The position numbers and the translations under genes were made by a program. DNA of 41,012 nucleotides. Source: CAYYYA01 sp964517065 (lineage in GTDB: Bacteria; Patescibacteriota; Patescibacteriia; UBA1558; 2-01-FULL-52-15). Below the pieces are notes generated by a model. The model had not been told where the DNA came from. It was given only the letters and a program-made list of their open reading frames with translations, and searched no databases. The DNA lies in the NCBI GenBank assembly GCA_964517065.1, contig CAZFBK010000010.1, positions 1 through 41,012 on the forward strand, in the 5' to 3' direction. Below, one piece after another: positions 16,506-25,255 of this stretch. Position 1 is the first letter of the stretch, and each line of letters starts with the position of its first letter.

Positions 16506-16635
16506 AAGTTCTAAGATCTAATAATCAAGTTCTAAACAATATTCAATATCAAATAACTAATATTCAAACCCTGCTTCCAAAGTTTTGCTGCTCTTTTGAA
16601 CTTAATTATTGATTATTGTTTAGAATTTAGAACTT
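16506..16635. repeat. Dispersed long imperfect palindrome, copy C
   Basis: Starts AAGTTCTAAGATCTAATAA with AGTTCTAAACAATATTC, and ends with TTTTGAACTTAA, ATTGTTTAGAATTTAGAACTT. More diverged than copies A and B. It fills the spacer between the WecG/TagA gene and thpR. Confidence 0.75.
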
Positions 16636-16652
16636 GGTTATTTATTATTACT

Positions 16653-17204
16653 CTAGAGCGGCAGCTCTAGAAGTGGATCATACTCTCTCCCATGTGGAGT
16701 TCTGCGACTTTCGTACAAGGTCAAACGGGAGCTCTCTGTCTCCAGATCGACACGACATTTGAGAAATTTAATTTTATCAGCCGCGGATAAAGTAGCGGTT
16801 GGTCGGGCGATAGTGACATGCGGACGGAATAAGCGCGGCTCAGGATCGGCCAAGTGCTGCTGAACTAAGGTTTGTTCTAATAACTCTCGTAACTCACCGA
16901 GCTCTTCGCTGACAACGGTACTCAAAACCAAAGCACGAGCTGTCTTGCCGCCAAAAATTTCCGCCTTGTTGAACAGTAACGGCACTGGCTTCGACTGATC
17001 AGCTACCAGAGTCAACGCTTTGATTAACTCAGGTAACTCTCTCATAGAAAACATCGGCCAAAACTTCAAGGTCAAATGCATGTACTCCGGTGCAGCTGGC
17101 TTCAATGGCGTCATCAATCCGAGGTCAGCAAAAGACCGGATCATCAGTCGTTTGATCGGTAAGGGGATTTCTAGCGCAAAGAAGATGCGGGCTTTTTCGG
17201 TCAT
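16653..17204 (-). CDS. thpR: RNA 2',3'-cyclic phosphodiesterase (2'-5' RNA ligase family)
   Basis: 2H-phosphoesterase that opens 2',3'-cyclic phosphates on RNA ends. Some members ligate tRNA halves in vitro. 183 aa, the family's usual size. The two catalytic HxT motifs are present, HLTL (43-46) and HVTI (129-132), set in YMHLTLKF and FRPHVTIARP, and the N terminus MTEKARIFFALEIP matches the family. It appears monocistronic, flanked by repeat copy C and a perfect 28-bp palindrome. The ATG at 17204 gives the family-typical start; no Shine-Dalgarno is visible. Confidence 0.93.
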   Translation of the reverse strand: MTEKARIFFALEIPLPIKRLMIRSFADLGLMTPLKPAAPEYMHLTLKFWPMFSMRELPELIKALTLVADQSKPVPLLFNKAEIFGGKTARALVLSTVVSEELGELRELLEQTLVQQHLADPEPRLFRPHVTIARPTATLSAADKIKFLKCRVDLETESSRLTLYESRRTPHGREYDPLLELPL

Positions 17205-17227
17205 GACGTTAGTATAGCATGTTACCC

Positions 17228-17255
17228 GTAGGGACAGGTCGCGACCTGTCCCTAC
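17228..17255. repeat. Perfect 28-bp palindrome
   Basis: Half-site GTAGGGACAGGTCG followed directly by its exact inverse. It sits between divergent genes thpR and 17336. A shortened version is at 40840-40863. Short palindromes of this GGACAGGTC type recur in many bacterial genomes. Confidence 0.95.
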
Positions 17256-17268
17256 TTTAATTTACTGG

Positions 17269-17297
17269 TTGAAAAAAAGACGATAATCGATTATAAT
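17269..17297 (+). promoter_or_regulatory. Sigma-70 promoter for the 17336-22712 gene run
   Basis: TTGAAA (17269-17274), 17 bases, TATAAT (17292-17297). The predicted start near 17304 gives a leader of about 32 bases before the ATG at 17336, without an obvious Shine-Dalgarno. Confidence 0.75.
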
Positions 17298-17335
17298 ATA
17301 AATATCGTAAAGAAGCAACTATTAGCCCAATTTTC

Positions 17336-18733
17336 ATGAAAAAAATCTCAGTAATTACCCTCTTGCTGTCTGTTTTCTGTCTCAGCCTGCCAATAGCACA
17401 GGCACAAGTTGATACTCCTCTACCTACTGCCAAACCGATTGATTATAACCTCCTCATTTCAGATAGCGAGCTGACAGACTATAACTCCATGGATCAGACA
17501 CAGATTCATGATTTTTTGGCTGCTAATAACAGTTTTTTGGCAACCTTTTATGTTGACGGTGGTTTTGGACAACCGGCTGTCTCCGCTACGGAGCTGATAC
17601 ACCGTGCCGCCCAAGACAATAGGATCAATCCTAAATTTCTGCTCGTTCTAGTGCAAAAGGAACAAAGCTTGATCACCAATCCCAATCCCAGTCAGCGAGC
17701 CCTCGACTTCGCTACCGGCTACGGTTGTTTCGATGGCAGCGCCTGCCAAGAACGCTGGAGAGGCTTCGGTAAACAAGTCTACAGCGCTGCTGCACAATTC
17801 CGCTACTACATTGATAATATCGACGAGTATAACTATCAGCCCGGTAAGACTTCCCGTATTTGCGATGACTATAATGACGATTGCGCCAGTGTCACCCCAC
17901 AGAACGCTAGTACAGCCGCTCTCTATGTCTACACTCCGCATCTTCACGGCAATGAACTGTTCAAATCTCTCTGGGATCGATATTTCTACACTTCATCAAC
18001 TTTCTTCCCTGATGGCGCCCTCCTTCAAGCCAAGGGCGATGCCACGGTCTGGCTCATTCAGGACGGTAAAAAACGCGGCTTCAGCTCCAAAGCAGCCCTG
18101 CTCTCCCGCTACAGCGAGACCAGCATCCAGACTATTGCCAGTAGTACACTTGATGGTATCCCTGTCGGTAACCCGATCGAATTCGCCGCCAATACCCTAC
18201 TGAAGGGCTCTGATGGAACCATGTATCTGCTGACCGAGAAAACCAAACGCAAAATTGCTTCGCCAGAGGTATTCCGCGCCATTGGTTTCAATCCACAAGA
18301 AGCTGATGATGCCACCCCAACACAACTGGCCGCCATACCCGATGGCATTGATATTACTATCAAAGATACCTATCCAACTGGCGCCATGCTACAAAACAAT
18401 AAAACCGGAGGTGTCTACTATGTAGAGAACGGCACTAAATTTCCGATCTGGTCCAAGGATATCATTGCTATCAATTTCTCTAAGCGCAAAATCTATCCCG
18501 CTAGTCCGACTCAGCTCGCAACGTATCTCGATGGTAATCCTATTGGTTTCAAAGACGGTACTCTGGTAAAAACAGCTACAGCTCCTGATGTCTATGTCAT
18601 CTCTAATGGCAACAAACTCAGAATCACGGATGAAAAAACGTTCAACTTCTATGGCTATAAGTGGAAGAATATTATGACGACCACTGATAAACTATTAGCC
18701 CTACATCCGGACGGACCGGCTTTAAGCATCTAA
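17336..18733 (+). CDS. Secreted wall-associated protein: lysozyme-like domain plus surface repeats
   Basis: A 465-aa exported protein with a clear signal peptide (1-23, ending AQAQ). Residues about 35-215 contain RINPKFLLVLVQKEQSLI, a GYGCFDGSAC motif and FGKQVYSAAAQFRYYID. This pattern is shared with a family of actinobacterial and candidate-phylum secreted proteins that look lysozyme-like; the glutamate of QKEQ is the candidate catalytic acid. The rest (about 220-465) is four to five degenerate repeats of the type dGtLl-x-tvYLi-nGkkr-f, probably binding wall or surface polymers. First gene of a plus-strand run ending at fmt. Enzymatic activity is inferred from pattern only. Confidence 0.75.
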   Translation: MKKISVITLLLSVFCLSLPIAQAQVDTPLPTAKPIDYNLLISDSELTDYNSMDQTQIHDFLAANNSFLATFYVDGGFGQPAVSATELIHRAAQDNRINPKFLLVLVQKEQSLITNPNPSQRALDFATGYGCFDGSACQERWRGFGKQVYSAAAQFRYYIDNIDEYNYQPGKTSRICDDYNDDCASVTPQNASTAALYVYTPHLHGNELFKSLWDRYFYTSSTFFPDGALLQAKGDATVWLIQDGKKRGFSSKAALLSRYSETSIQTIASSTLDGIPVGNPIEFAANTLLKGSDGTMYLLTEKTKRKIASPEVFRAIGFNPQEADDATPTQLAAIPDGIDITIKDTYPTGAMLQNNKTGGVYYVENGTKFPIWSKDIIAINFSKRKIYPASPTQLATYLDGNPIGFKDGTLVKTATAPDVYVISNGNKLRITDEKTFNFYGYKWKNIMTTTDKLLALHPDGPALSI

Positions 18734-18737
18734 CACT

Positions 18738-19520
18738 ATGCTGGTTTATTCAGCTATTGTCCCTCACCCTGCCGCCTCTATACCTGGTATTGGTGATGTC
18801 AGTGCCAACCAAAATATCGGCCAGACTGTAAATGCCTATCGCACTATTCAACAGGAACTGTACGCGAGTAAACCAGATACAGTCGTTATCGTCTCACCAC
18901 ATGCTAGTAGTCGACCGGATACCCTCTCAATACACCAGAACAAAGAGTGTCAATTAACATTCAAACAATTTGGCGATCTGGGTAATTATTTTACACTCAA
19001 AACGAATATTGGTCTAAGCTACCGTTTGATTGAACGTCTCGAAACCAGCGCTCCAGTCATGGCTCATGAAGAGACTTTGATTGACTATGGGTCAGCCGTA
19101 CCCCTCTTTCATCTCTTAAGCACGATGCGCGAGGTCAAAGTCTGTATTGTTGGGACAGCAGCTGATCAAAATTTGGCATTACATTACAGCGTGGGCCAGC
19201 AATTGCGCAAGCCACTCGACACTACGAATGAACGGATCGCTATCATCGCCTCCGCGGATCTGTCTCATGACAAAAGGGACGAGTCGTCAGTCAACGGTTC
19301 AACTTTTGATCATCAGGTTATTAAACTGTTGGAAAAAAATAAAATAAAAGAACTCTTAGCCTTGTCAGATAAACAAACTCAGGCGGTGAACGAATGCGGA
19401 CTACGTCCAATCTGTCTGCTCCTCGGCATCATGGCTGAGAAAAACTATCAGCTCAAAACTCTGAGCTACGACCGCGGACTTAATATAGGATATCTGACCG
19501 CTGCAATCCGTTTAACCTAA
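18738..19520 (+). CDS. LigB/MEMO-like class III extradiol dioxygenase family protein
   Basis: 260 aa. The N terminus LVYSAIVPHPAASIPGIG, the segment DTVVIVSPHASSR, MAHEETLIDYGSAVPLFHL and IASADLSHDKRD are the conserved blocks of the LigB/DODA/MEMO fold. Their histidines bind the metal in true dioxygenases. In candidate-phylum genomes such proteins stand without aromatic degradation genes, so the substrate is unknown; a MEMO-like non-catalytic role is possible. The gene starts four bases after the preceding stop and ends four before priA, so it is part of the same transcript. Confidence 0.8.
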   Translation: MLVYSAIVPHPAASIPGIGDVSANQNIGQTVNAYRTIQQELYASKPDTVVIVSPHASSRPDTLSIHQNKECQLTFKQFGDLGNYFTLKTNIGLSYRLIERLETSAPVMAHEETLIDYGSAVPLFHLLSTMREVKVCIVGTAADQNLALHYSVGQQLRKPLDTTNERIAIIASADLSHDKRDESSVNGSTFDHQVIKLLEKNKIKELLALSDKQTQAVNECGLRPICLLLGIMAEKNYQLKTLSYDRGLNIGYLTAAIRLT

Positions 19521-19524
19521 ATCA

Positions 19525-21315
19525 ATGATAGCGCACGTGACACCATTGCGCCGTTTACCAAGCGGCCTAGATTTTTTTGATTATTACCTGACACCAGAAC
19601 AGGAGCGAGCTGTCCAAATCGGGCAGTTGGTTATTATTCCCTTCAAACAGCAACAGCTGTCAGGGGTGATTACCGGTCTATCGCCTACAGCTGACCCACT
19701 ACCAACCAAAACCATCAATACTTTTTTGGATTTTAGCTTAACTGAACATCAGGTTTCTCTGGCTCGGTATCTCGCCTCCTTCTATCGTCTGTCCTTAGCA
19801 ACAACCTTGGCTCTCTTCGTACCGACTGTGGCTAAAAGATCAATTGCCATAACGGAACGAGTTGCCTCCACTGCCTTACCGTTTAAACTAAGCTCTCTAA
19901 AAGAAGTATCAGATAATGGCTGGCTGATGTATCAAGGTTGGCCTGCACTGCTGAGCTATCTCCGCGTGGTATTGCAAAAAAAACAAGACGGCCAAACCTT
20001 GATCGTCTGTCCCGAGTTTTATCAGCAGCAAGTACTAATCCAATTACTCTCCTCGCTGAAATTAGACAAAAAAAGTGTCTGGCTTCCGGGCAGAAGTCAA
20101 AAAAATAATTATGCTGCGGCCTGGCGAGCGAGTCAAACTGCTGATTATATCGTCGGTGGTTTTCAGTCGCTCTGGCTGCCGTTCAGCCATCTGCAGCAAG
20201 CTATTATAATAGAGGCTGACAATCTGCAGTTTCAACGCGCCGAACAAACACCGCGCATCCATCTGTCTGACATCCTAAAGGAATGGCAACAGCAGTATGA
20301 CTGTCAGCTGCTCGTTACCACTGTCAGTCCGACCGTACAGCTGTATCATGCACTGAAACCGCTCGCACTGCCGGAAATAACCCTGCGTGCCACGCCTCCG
20401 CCAGAACGAACTATCGTCGACATGCGAGCCGAGCGACAAATCAAAAATTTTGATTTCCTATCTGAAGCAGCGAAAACAATTATCGCCGAATCAACGACTC
20501 CCGTTTTGCTCTACCTCAATCAACACGGCAGTGAGACGCTACTGACCTGCCAACACTGTCACTGGCTGGCACCATGTCCACAGTGTGATAAGGCGCTGAC
20601 GTTCGACAAACAGACGCAAAAGCTACAATGTCTTAGCTGCGGACATCAACGAGAGCCTATTCCGAGATGTCTCAACTGTGGTAGTGAACGGTTGAAATTG
20701 TCAGCCAGCGGTCAAAAAAAACTGCACAAAGAGTTGGTGCGACTGTTCCCAACGAAGAAAATAGTTATATATAAAAGCGGTGCCAGTCTAACAGACATAG
20801 ATAAGAATGCTCTTGTCATCGCCACCAGTGCCATACTATCTTCACTCAATCATTTCCAGCAGACCATCATGGTCAGTGCTGATAATGAGCTACAGCGACC
20901 TGACTTCCAGGCTGCTGATCAGCTACGCCGAACTATTTTCAAATTACAACAATTGAGTCACAGCGTGCTGATCCAAACGTTTAATCCGGAGCACTATGTC
21001 TTCACTACCTTGGATTCCTTTGGCAGTTTCTATCAGCAAGAGCTGAAATTCCGCCACGACTTCAACTATCCTCCGAGTGCATCAAGCTACAAAATAATTT
21101 TTCGAAATGCTAAAAAAACTAAAACTAAAGACACCCCAACCAAGGAGGTAGTACTCGAGTTCCTACAAACTGAAAAAATAACACCCAAACAATATTTGAT
21201 CTACGACAAACATATTATTGTGCGAGGACCTATCGATACATCATTAATTGACAAACTTCATAAAAAATTTAATAATAAGCTAATTATTGAGATTAACCCC
21301 TACCAATGGCTGTAA
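19525..21315 (+). CDS. priA: PriA-like primosomal protein lacking helicase motifs
   Basis: Homologue of the replication-restart helicase PriA (N'), 596 aa against about 730 usually. Recognisable parts: the N-terminal DNA-binding domain (QIGQLVIIPF...LSGVITGL), the eight zinc-binding cysteines (342, 345, 351, 354, 369, 372, 382, 385) and the C-terminal VLIQTFNPEHYVF...YQQELKFRHDFNYPPSASSYKI block. Missing parts: where relatives have GVTGSGKTEVY this protein has LMYQGWPALLSYL, where they have DEEHDSSY it has EADNLQFQR, and the GRAGR motif VI is absent (RRTIFKLQQLSH). It therefore cannot be a normal ATP-driven helicase. Gene order priA-def-fmt is the classical one. Confidence 0.88.
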   Translation: MIAHVTPLRRLPSGLDFFDYYLTPEQERAVQIGQLVIIPFKQQQLSGVITGLSPTADPLPTKTINTFLDFSLTEHQVSLARYLASFYRLSLATTLALFVPTVAKRSIAITERVASTALPFKLSSLKEVSDNGWLMYQGWPALLSYLRVVLQKKQDGQTLIVCPEFYQQQVLIQLLSSLKLDKKSVWLPGRSQKNNYAAAWRASQTADYIVGGFQSLWLPFSHLQQAIIIEADNLQFQRAEQTPRIHLSDILKEWQQQYDCQLLVTTVSPTVQLYHALKPLALPEITLRATPPPERTIVDMRAERQIKNFDFLSEAAKTIIAESTTPVLLYLNQHGSETLLTCQHCHWLAPCPQCDKALTFDKQTQKLQCLSCGHQREPIPRCLNCGSERLKLSASGQKKLHKELVRLFPTKKIVIYKSGASLTDIDKNALVIATSAILSSLNHFQQTIMVSADNELQRPDFQAADQLRRTIFKLQQLSHSVLIQTFNPEHYVFTTLDSFGSFYQQELKFRHDFNYPPSASSYKIIFRNAKKTKTKDTPTKEVVLEFLQTEKITPKQYLIYDKHIIVRGPIDTSLIDKLHKKFNNKLIIEINPYQWL

Positions 21316-21803
21316 CTTCAGGCTTAGAACTACAAATCATCCCCGCGAAAATATTGCGTCAGAAATGTCGTAAGATTTCTGCTATTACACCGGAGATCAA
21401 AGACCTAGCGGGACGTATGGGCTTAGCCTTGGAAGAATTCAAAGGCGTCGGGTTGGCCGCTCCGCAGATTAATCAACCCATCCGTCTGATCGTCGTCACG
21501 GATGAAAAAAAAGGCTTCATACCAATGATCAATCCCACGATTACTTTCTCATCCAAAGAAAAAGTTGCCAGCGAAGAAGGTTGCCTCTCTATTCCTAATG
21601 TTTTCGGCATCGTGCGACGCGCTGCCAAGATACGCTATAGCTATCAGGATCTCGACGGTAACATAATCAAAGCCAAAGCCAAGGGATTAACCTCCATCAT
21701 CATTCAGCATGAATGTGACCATATTGACGGTGTCCTTTTTATCGATAAGGCTGAGAATATCGTCCAGGGACGTGACGACCTCGCCAAGATGCAACAGATT
21801 TAG
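21306..21803 (+). CDS. def: Peptide deformylase
   Basis: Metalloenzyme that removes the N-formyl group from nascent proteins. 165 aa. All three motifs are present: GVGLAAPQ (47-54), EGCLSIP (91-97, metal ligand C93) and QHECDH (134-139, ligands H135 and H139, catalytic E136). The start overlaps the priA end by ten bases, and fmt follows with no gap, so formylation and deformylation are co-expressed. A complete, ordinary enzyme. Confidence 0.98.
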   Translation: MAVTSGLELQIIPAKILRQKCRKISAITPEIKDLAGRMGLALEEFKGVGLAAPQINQPIRLIVVTDEKKGFIPMINPTITFSSKEKVASEEGCLSIPNVFGIVRRAAKIRYSYQDLDGNIIKAKAKGLTSIIIQHECDHIDGVLFIDKAENIVQGRDDLAKMQQI

Positions 21804-22712
21804 ATGAAAAAGATTATTTTTTGGGGTTCACCCGAATTTGCCCTACCGAGCCTGGAGACTGTTCATAAGCTAGGACTAGTCTCAGCTATAGTAACCAAAG
21901 CTGATAAGCCACAAGGACGCGGGCTGAATCTAGAAGCCTGCCCTGTGAAACTACGTGCTCTGGAACTGAATCTGCCAGTACTCTCTCCAGTGAAACTGAA
22001 TGAAGAATTTATTGCTGAATTACAGCCATATCTACCGGCAACATTTCTCATCGTGGCGTACGGCAAGATAATTCCCCAAACGGTACTCGACGTTTCCCAA
22101 TTGCCGAGTTTAAATATTCACCCTTCGTTACTACCAAAATACCGCGGACCCTCCCCTATTCAATCTGCTCTGCTCAATGGAGAAACGGCCACGGCAGTCA
22201 CACTGATGCAGCTGGATGCCGAGATGGATCACGGTCCGCTAATCGAACAAATTTTAGTACCTATTGATCAGCGAGACTATTTCCCCCAACTGCATGACAA
22301 GCTATCACAGATTGCGGCCGATGTTCTGAAACAATCGCTCCAAGGCTACCTCGACGGCTCATTAAACACACGAGCTCAAAATGATGATGAGGCCACCTAT
22401 TGTCAACTACTGACCAAAGAGCAAGGACAAATTGATTGGAATAACACAGCTGAAACTATCCGCAACCAGATCCGGGCTTTCTCCGTCTGGCCCAGCTGCT
22501 ATTTCTCGTGGAACGGTAAATCAATAAAAATAATTGAAGCTGATGTGGTCTTCGCCGTTAATGACAAAAAACCGGGCGAACTCTATCGCCACGGTGATGA
22601 ACTATATGTTAATTGTAGACTGGAAGCACTCTCTATTCTCAAACTACAGTTGGAAGGTAAGCGTGAGATGACAGCACAAGAGTTTCTAAACGGCTACGGA
22701 GATAAATTATAG
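21804..22712 (+). CDS. fmt: Methionyl-tRNA formyltransferase
   Basis: Transfers a formyl group from 10-formyl-tetrahydrofolate to initiator Met-tRNA. 302 aa, normal length. The N-terminal domain contains IIFWGSPEFALPSLE, LNIHPSLLPKYRGPSPIQSALLNGE (the catalytic Asn-His region and SLLP signature) and MDHGPL. The C-terminal tRNA-binding domain starts near residue 205 (QIDWNNTAETIRNQIRAFSVWPS). The ATG follows the def TAG directly. Last gene of the 17336-22712 run. Confidence 0.98.
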   Translation: MKKIIFWGSPEFALPSLETVHKLGLVSAIVTKADKPQGRGLNLEACPVKLRALELNLPVLSPVKLNEEFIAELQPYLPATFLIVAYGKIIPQTVLDVSQLPSLNIHPSLLPKYRGPSPIQSALLNGETATAVTLMQLDAEMDHGPLIEQILVPIDQRDYFPQLHDKLSQIAADVLKQSLQGYLDGSLNTRAQNDDEATYCQLLTKEQGQIDWNNTAETIRNQIRAFSVWPSCYFSWNGKSIKIIEADVVFAVNDKKPGELYRHGDELYVNCRLEALSILKLQLEGKREMTAQEFLNGYGDKL

Positions 22713-22721
22713 AGTAAGCCC

Positions 22722-22773
22722 GCAGAAGTGTTTACCTCCCCTTACTAAGGGGAGGAGCGGTGGGGTCTTCTGC
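22722..22773. terminator. Hairpin between convergent fmt and GT2 genes
   Basis: CCTCCCCTT (22735-22743), loop ACT, AAGGGGAGG (22747-22755), with an outer pairing GCAGAAG (22722-22728)/CTTCTGC (22767-22773). There is no good T-run on either strand, so termination is inferred from position. Confidence 0.55.
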
Positions 22774-22788
22774 TACCTCTCTACAAAC

Positions 22789-24306
22789 CTACTTCCCTAC
22801 TCTCGCCTTCTCCGTCACCCAAAACCCCATATAATTCCCCAGCATCAATCGTGTCTGCGCATCAATGGCTGGGATAGATCCAAAGATTATCATCGTCACC
22901 GGGAATAAAACCCATTGAACTAACATCAGGAGATATTCAAAAAAACGGCGCCAACCTCGATGCGGACTTGGCGGCAGGATATAGACACTCATGATAGCGG
23001 TAGCAAATAATCCAAACAAAGCACCTGTCATCAGATTGCTGAGAATCAACGGAGCTGCTTGCGCTGCTGCGGAGGTCTCATTGGCCCGCTCTGCTAGCCA
23101 TAGTGGCAATCGTCCCATGACGAAGATGAGTATAGGCGCTGTCGCCCAAGAGTAAACTCCTTCTGTCTGATTCCAGAGATAAATCAATGCCTTAATGCGA
23201 GGTATTTTTTTATTAGCGCGAAACTGCCACATCATATACGGGAAATGCTCTACACCCCACGCCCAGCGACGCATTTGTTTGTATTGATTGACCAAGCTGC
23301 GCCAGATAGAACCAACGTATACCGTATCCATAGACACCGTCATATGCATCGGCGTCACTTGATAATCTCCATCGTAGTGGATAAAACATTGCAAGAAAAT
23401 ACGTGAATCTTCGGTGACAATATTATTTTGCCAGAAGCCGACATCAACCAAGGCCTGCCAGCTCATACTATGGGAAGAAAAAGTAAACAAGCGGTCGGAT
23501 CGGGCCAAATCAGTAAGCAACCAAAAAGTGGTCGAATTAGCCACTACTCTCGTAATCGGATCAGACTCCCAGACATTATTATGATACAGCGTCAGCGGTT
23601 GGAAACTACTACGATACGGATTAGGGTGGCTTAGGAATTTATGAGTTAGGTAAGAAAAGTACTGGTTATGAGGTTTGGTATCAATATCAAAGGTTGAGAC
23701 AATCAGTTTTTTATAATCCCAACCTTGCTCATCAATGTACTCTTTGGCCTTGCGTCCCGCCCAGAAAAGGTTAGAACCTTTACCACGCAACTCCCCTTCC
23801 AAATTATTCGGATGTACAGTAATAAGAATTTTGTGAAAGCAGTGAGCATATTTTTCTTGAATGACTCTACTAACTTCAGCATTACGTTCGGCATCAATAT
23901 CTTCGAAAGCCAAAACGACCAGGAATTTCTTGGTATCATAGTCTACGCTGGATAAACTTTTGAAACTATCATCAATGACAGCTAGCGGCTCTTTAGCATT
24001 CGGTAGAAATATAATATGACGGTAGTCTTCCCAATTCTTTTCTGCAGTTGAATAATCAGCTGACAGGCACTCCCGCCAATTGACCTTCACCTCTTGGCGA
24101 AATTTCGTCCACGAAACCATCAGATAGATGAAGAGGTAACTGACGCGCAACACCCAGAAGACGACAAAAACCATAACAAAATAGATTCCCCACAACGGAT
24201 GCCAAAATGATAAACCAATGGCCAAGATAAAAGTTAACCAAACCAAAGCACCAGGAATGATTTCCCAGAAACGATAAAGTAAATAATCTTTATGTTCTTT
24301 TTTCAT
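22789..24306 (-). CDS. Membrane GT2 glycosyltransferase, cellulose-synthase-like
   Basis: 505 aa from the chosen ATG (MKKEHKDYLLYRF). Two N-terminal helices (about 15-60), a cytoplasmic GT-A domain and several C-terminal helices. Processive GT2 motifs are present: a nucleotide-sugar/metal motif STFDIDTKP, the catalytic-base region IVTEDSRIF (TED) and QMRRWAWG (the QxxRW acceptor motif). This arrangement is that of synthases that polymerise and extrude a polysaccharide; the polymer is unknown. An upstream in-frame ATG at 24420 would overlap the SET gene far more deeply and adds a non-conserved basic stretch. With the chosen start the overlap with the SET gene is 17 bases. Confidence 0.88.
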   Translation of the reverse strand: MKKEHKDYLLYRFWEIIPGALVWLTFILAIGLSFWHPLWGIYFVMVFVVFWVLRVSYLFIYLMVSWTKFRQEVKVNWRECLSADYSTAEKNWEDYRHIIFLPNAKEPLAVIDDSFKSLSSVDYDTKKFLVVLAFEDIDAERNAEVSRVIQEKYAHCFHKILITVHPNNLEGELRGKGSNLFWAGRKAKEYIDEQGWDYKKLIVSTFDIDTKPHNQYFSYLTHKFLSHPNPYRSSFQPLTLYHNNVWESDPITRVVANSTTFWLLTDLARSDRLFTFSSHSMSWQALVDVGFWQNNIVTEDSRIFLQCFIHYDGDYQVTPMHMTVSMDTVYVGSIWRSLVNQYKQMRRWAWGVEHFPYMMWQFRANKKIPRIKALIYLWNQTEGVYSWATAPILIFVMGRLPLWLAERANETSAAAQAAPLILSNLMTGALFGLFATAIMSVYILPPSPHRGWRRFFEYLLMLVQWVLFPVTMIIFGSIPAIDAQTRLMLGNYMGFWVTEKARVGK

Positions 24307-24808
24307 ACGGTATGTTGTGAAGTAAGAGCCACGGCGAAATGTAACCTTTGTACTTCCGGCGAATCTTCGGCGGCAGATAACGATAAGCTCCAATAACCTT
24401 GCGACAACTTTTGGTACCACAATGACATTTCATCGACCAATAACGGCTGATATTATTATCAGTCATTTCATAGTCCCAGGTCAATTGCTCGCCTGCTCTA
24501 ATGTTTCTCATGGCCACGATGGTGAATAAACCCAGCACGCCGCAGTTTGGTTCACAGGAGTGGTTGATATATTTGGCCAGTCCTTTCGACGCGCGCCAGC
24601 TCTTGGGAGCGAATTGGATGACATGGTCAGCTAGATTATTAGTCCACTTGGAATGCCAGTGATAGATCGGCCCATCGAAGTCAGCGATAATCTCATTCTT
24701 CTTGATCGGAGCTCTAGCCACGATACCCTTCCCGCCTCCAGGGATTCTTTGTAATTTGATCTTTTTGCTGTCCATATAATATAAAATGTCACCTTTGTGA
24801 CTTGACAT
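24290..24808 (-). CDS. SET-domain protein (putative protein lysine methyltransferase)
   Basis: 172 aa, nearly all SET domain. GGGKGIVARAPIKKNEII (24-41) is the SAM-binding start. INHSCEPNCG (81-90) and GEQLTWDYEM (106-115, catalytic Y113) form the pseudoknot and active site. CHCGTKSCRKVIG (128-140) is a post-SET zinc-type motif. Such proteins methylate lysines and are eukaryote-typical but scattered in bacteria. The target is unknown; the only DNA-packaging protein visible here is HU. A second ATG at 24775 (MDSKKIKL) is also possible. The 3' end overlaps the GT2 gene, so the two are co-transcribed. Confidence 0.9.
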   Translation of the reverse strand: MSSHKGDILYYMDSKKIKLQRIPGGGKGIVARAPIKKNEIIADFDGPIYHWHSKWTNNLADHVIQFAPKSWRASKGLAKYINHSCEPNCGVLGLFTIVAMRNIRAGEQLTWDYEMTDNNISRYWSMKCHCGTKSCRKVIGAYRYLPPKIRRKYKGYISPWLLLHNIPYEKRT

Positions 24809-24872
24809 ACACTACCATATATGGTAATTAAATGCAATCACTGTTGGTTGATTAGCTGGCTGTATAGCTAAT
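24788..24872. promoter_or_regulatory. Cluster of three operator-like palindromes between divergent genes
   Basis: GTCAC-CTTT-GTGAC (24788-24801), the perfect 14-bp TACCATATATGGTA (24813-24826) and ATTAGCT/AGCTAAT with an 8-base centre (24851-24857/24866-24872). A TTGACA (24802-24807, plus strand) lies between the first two, but no good -10 sits at 17 bases. Location between divergently transcribed genes fits transcriptional control. Confidence 0.5.
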
Positions 24873-24941
24873 ACACTACATTCGTTCTTCGCTTACAGTC
24901 GCCGTTCCACGGCAAAACTATAGAGACAAAGGAGACCCACC

Positions 24942-25223
24942 GTGACCTGCCCCGAACATAACCCACTGCCCACAATCTCGTCTGAGTGGACCGAAGAAGA
25001 ACGGAAGGCGCTTATCCGGTTTATCGCTATGCAGTTGGTCGATGTCAGTCGGTTACATGCCCCAGTATCCGCCGAACTCGTGCGTGATTGGGGTCAGAGA
25101 ATCAATGCTTTGACCATCAACACGTCGACTGAACTGGAAACCAACAGAGACACTCTGATTGAAGGCCAAGTGTATCGCTCGTCTAGCCATCGTCAGCTCA
25201 ATGACGCCGGCTATACCAAGTAA
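24942..25223 (+). CDS. Small soluble protein of unknown function, GTG start
   Basis: A 93-aa protein that I do not recognise. The start is a GTG supported by a strong AAAGGAGA Shine-Dalgarno six bases upstream; there is no in-frame ATG before residue 29. The sequence is acidic in its first third (EWTEEERKALIRFIAMQLVD, probably amphipathic helices) and polar in the second half. It has one cysteine and no membrane segment. The leader carries a GCCGT-TCC-ACGGC hairpin (24901-24913). Together with the flanking terminator this resembles the cassette genes at 1965 and 2213 in expression signals, not in sequence. Confidence 0.65.
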   Translation: MTCPEHNPLPTISSEWTEEERKALIRFIAMQLVDVSRLHAPVSAELVRDWGQRINALTINTSTELETNRDTLIEGQVYRSSSHRQLNDAGYTK

Positions 25224-25255
25224 CCCCCGACCACTACACAGCGTGGTTGTAACAA

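Noticed and set aside
17336..18733. S-layer or haemagglutinin protein
   Set aside because: The C-terminal repeats look like surface modules, but the N-terminal QKEQ and FGKQVYSAAAQF pattern fits a lysozyme-like secreted family better.
24307..24420. Upstream start for the GT2 synthase
   Set aside because: It would add 38 basic, non-conserved residues encoded antiparallel to nothing useful and overlapping the SET gene; MKKEHKDY at 24306 fits the family start.
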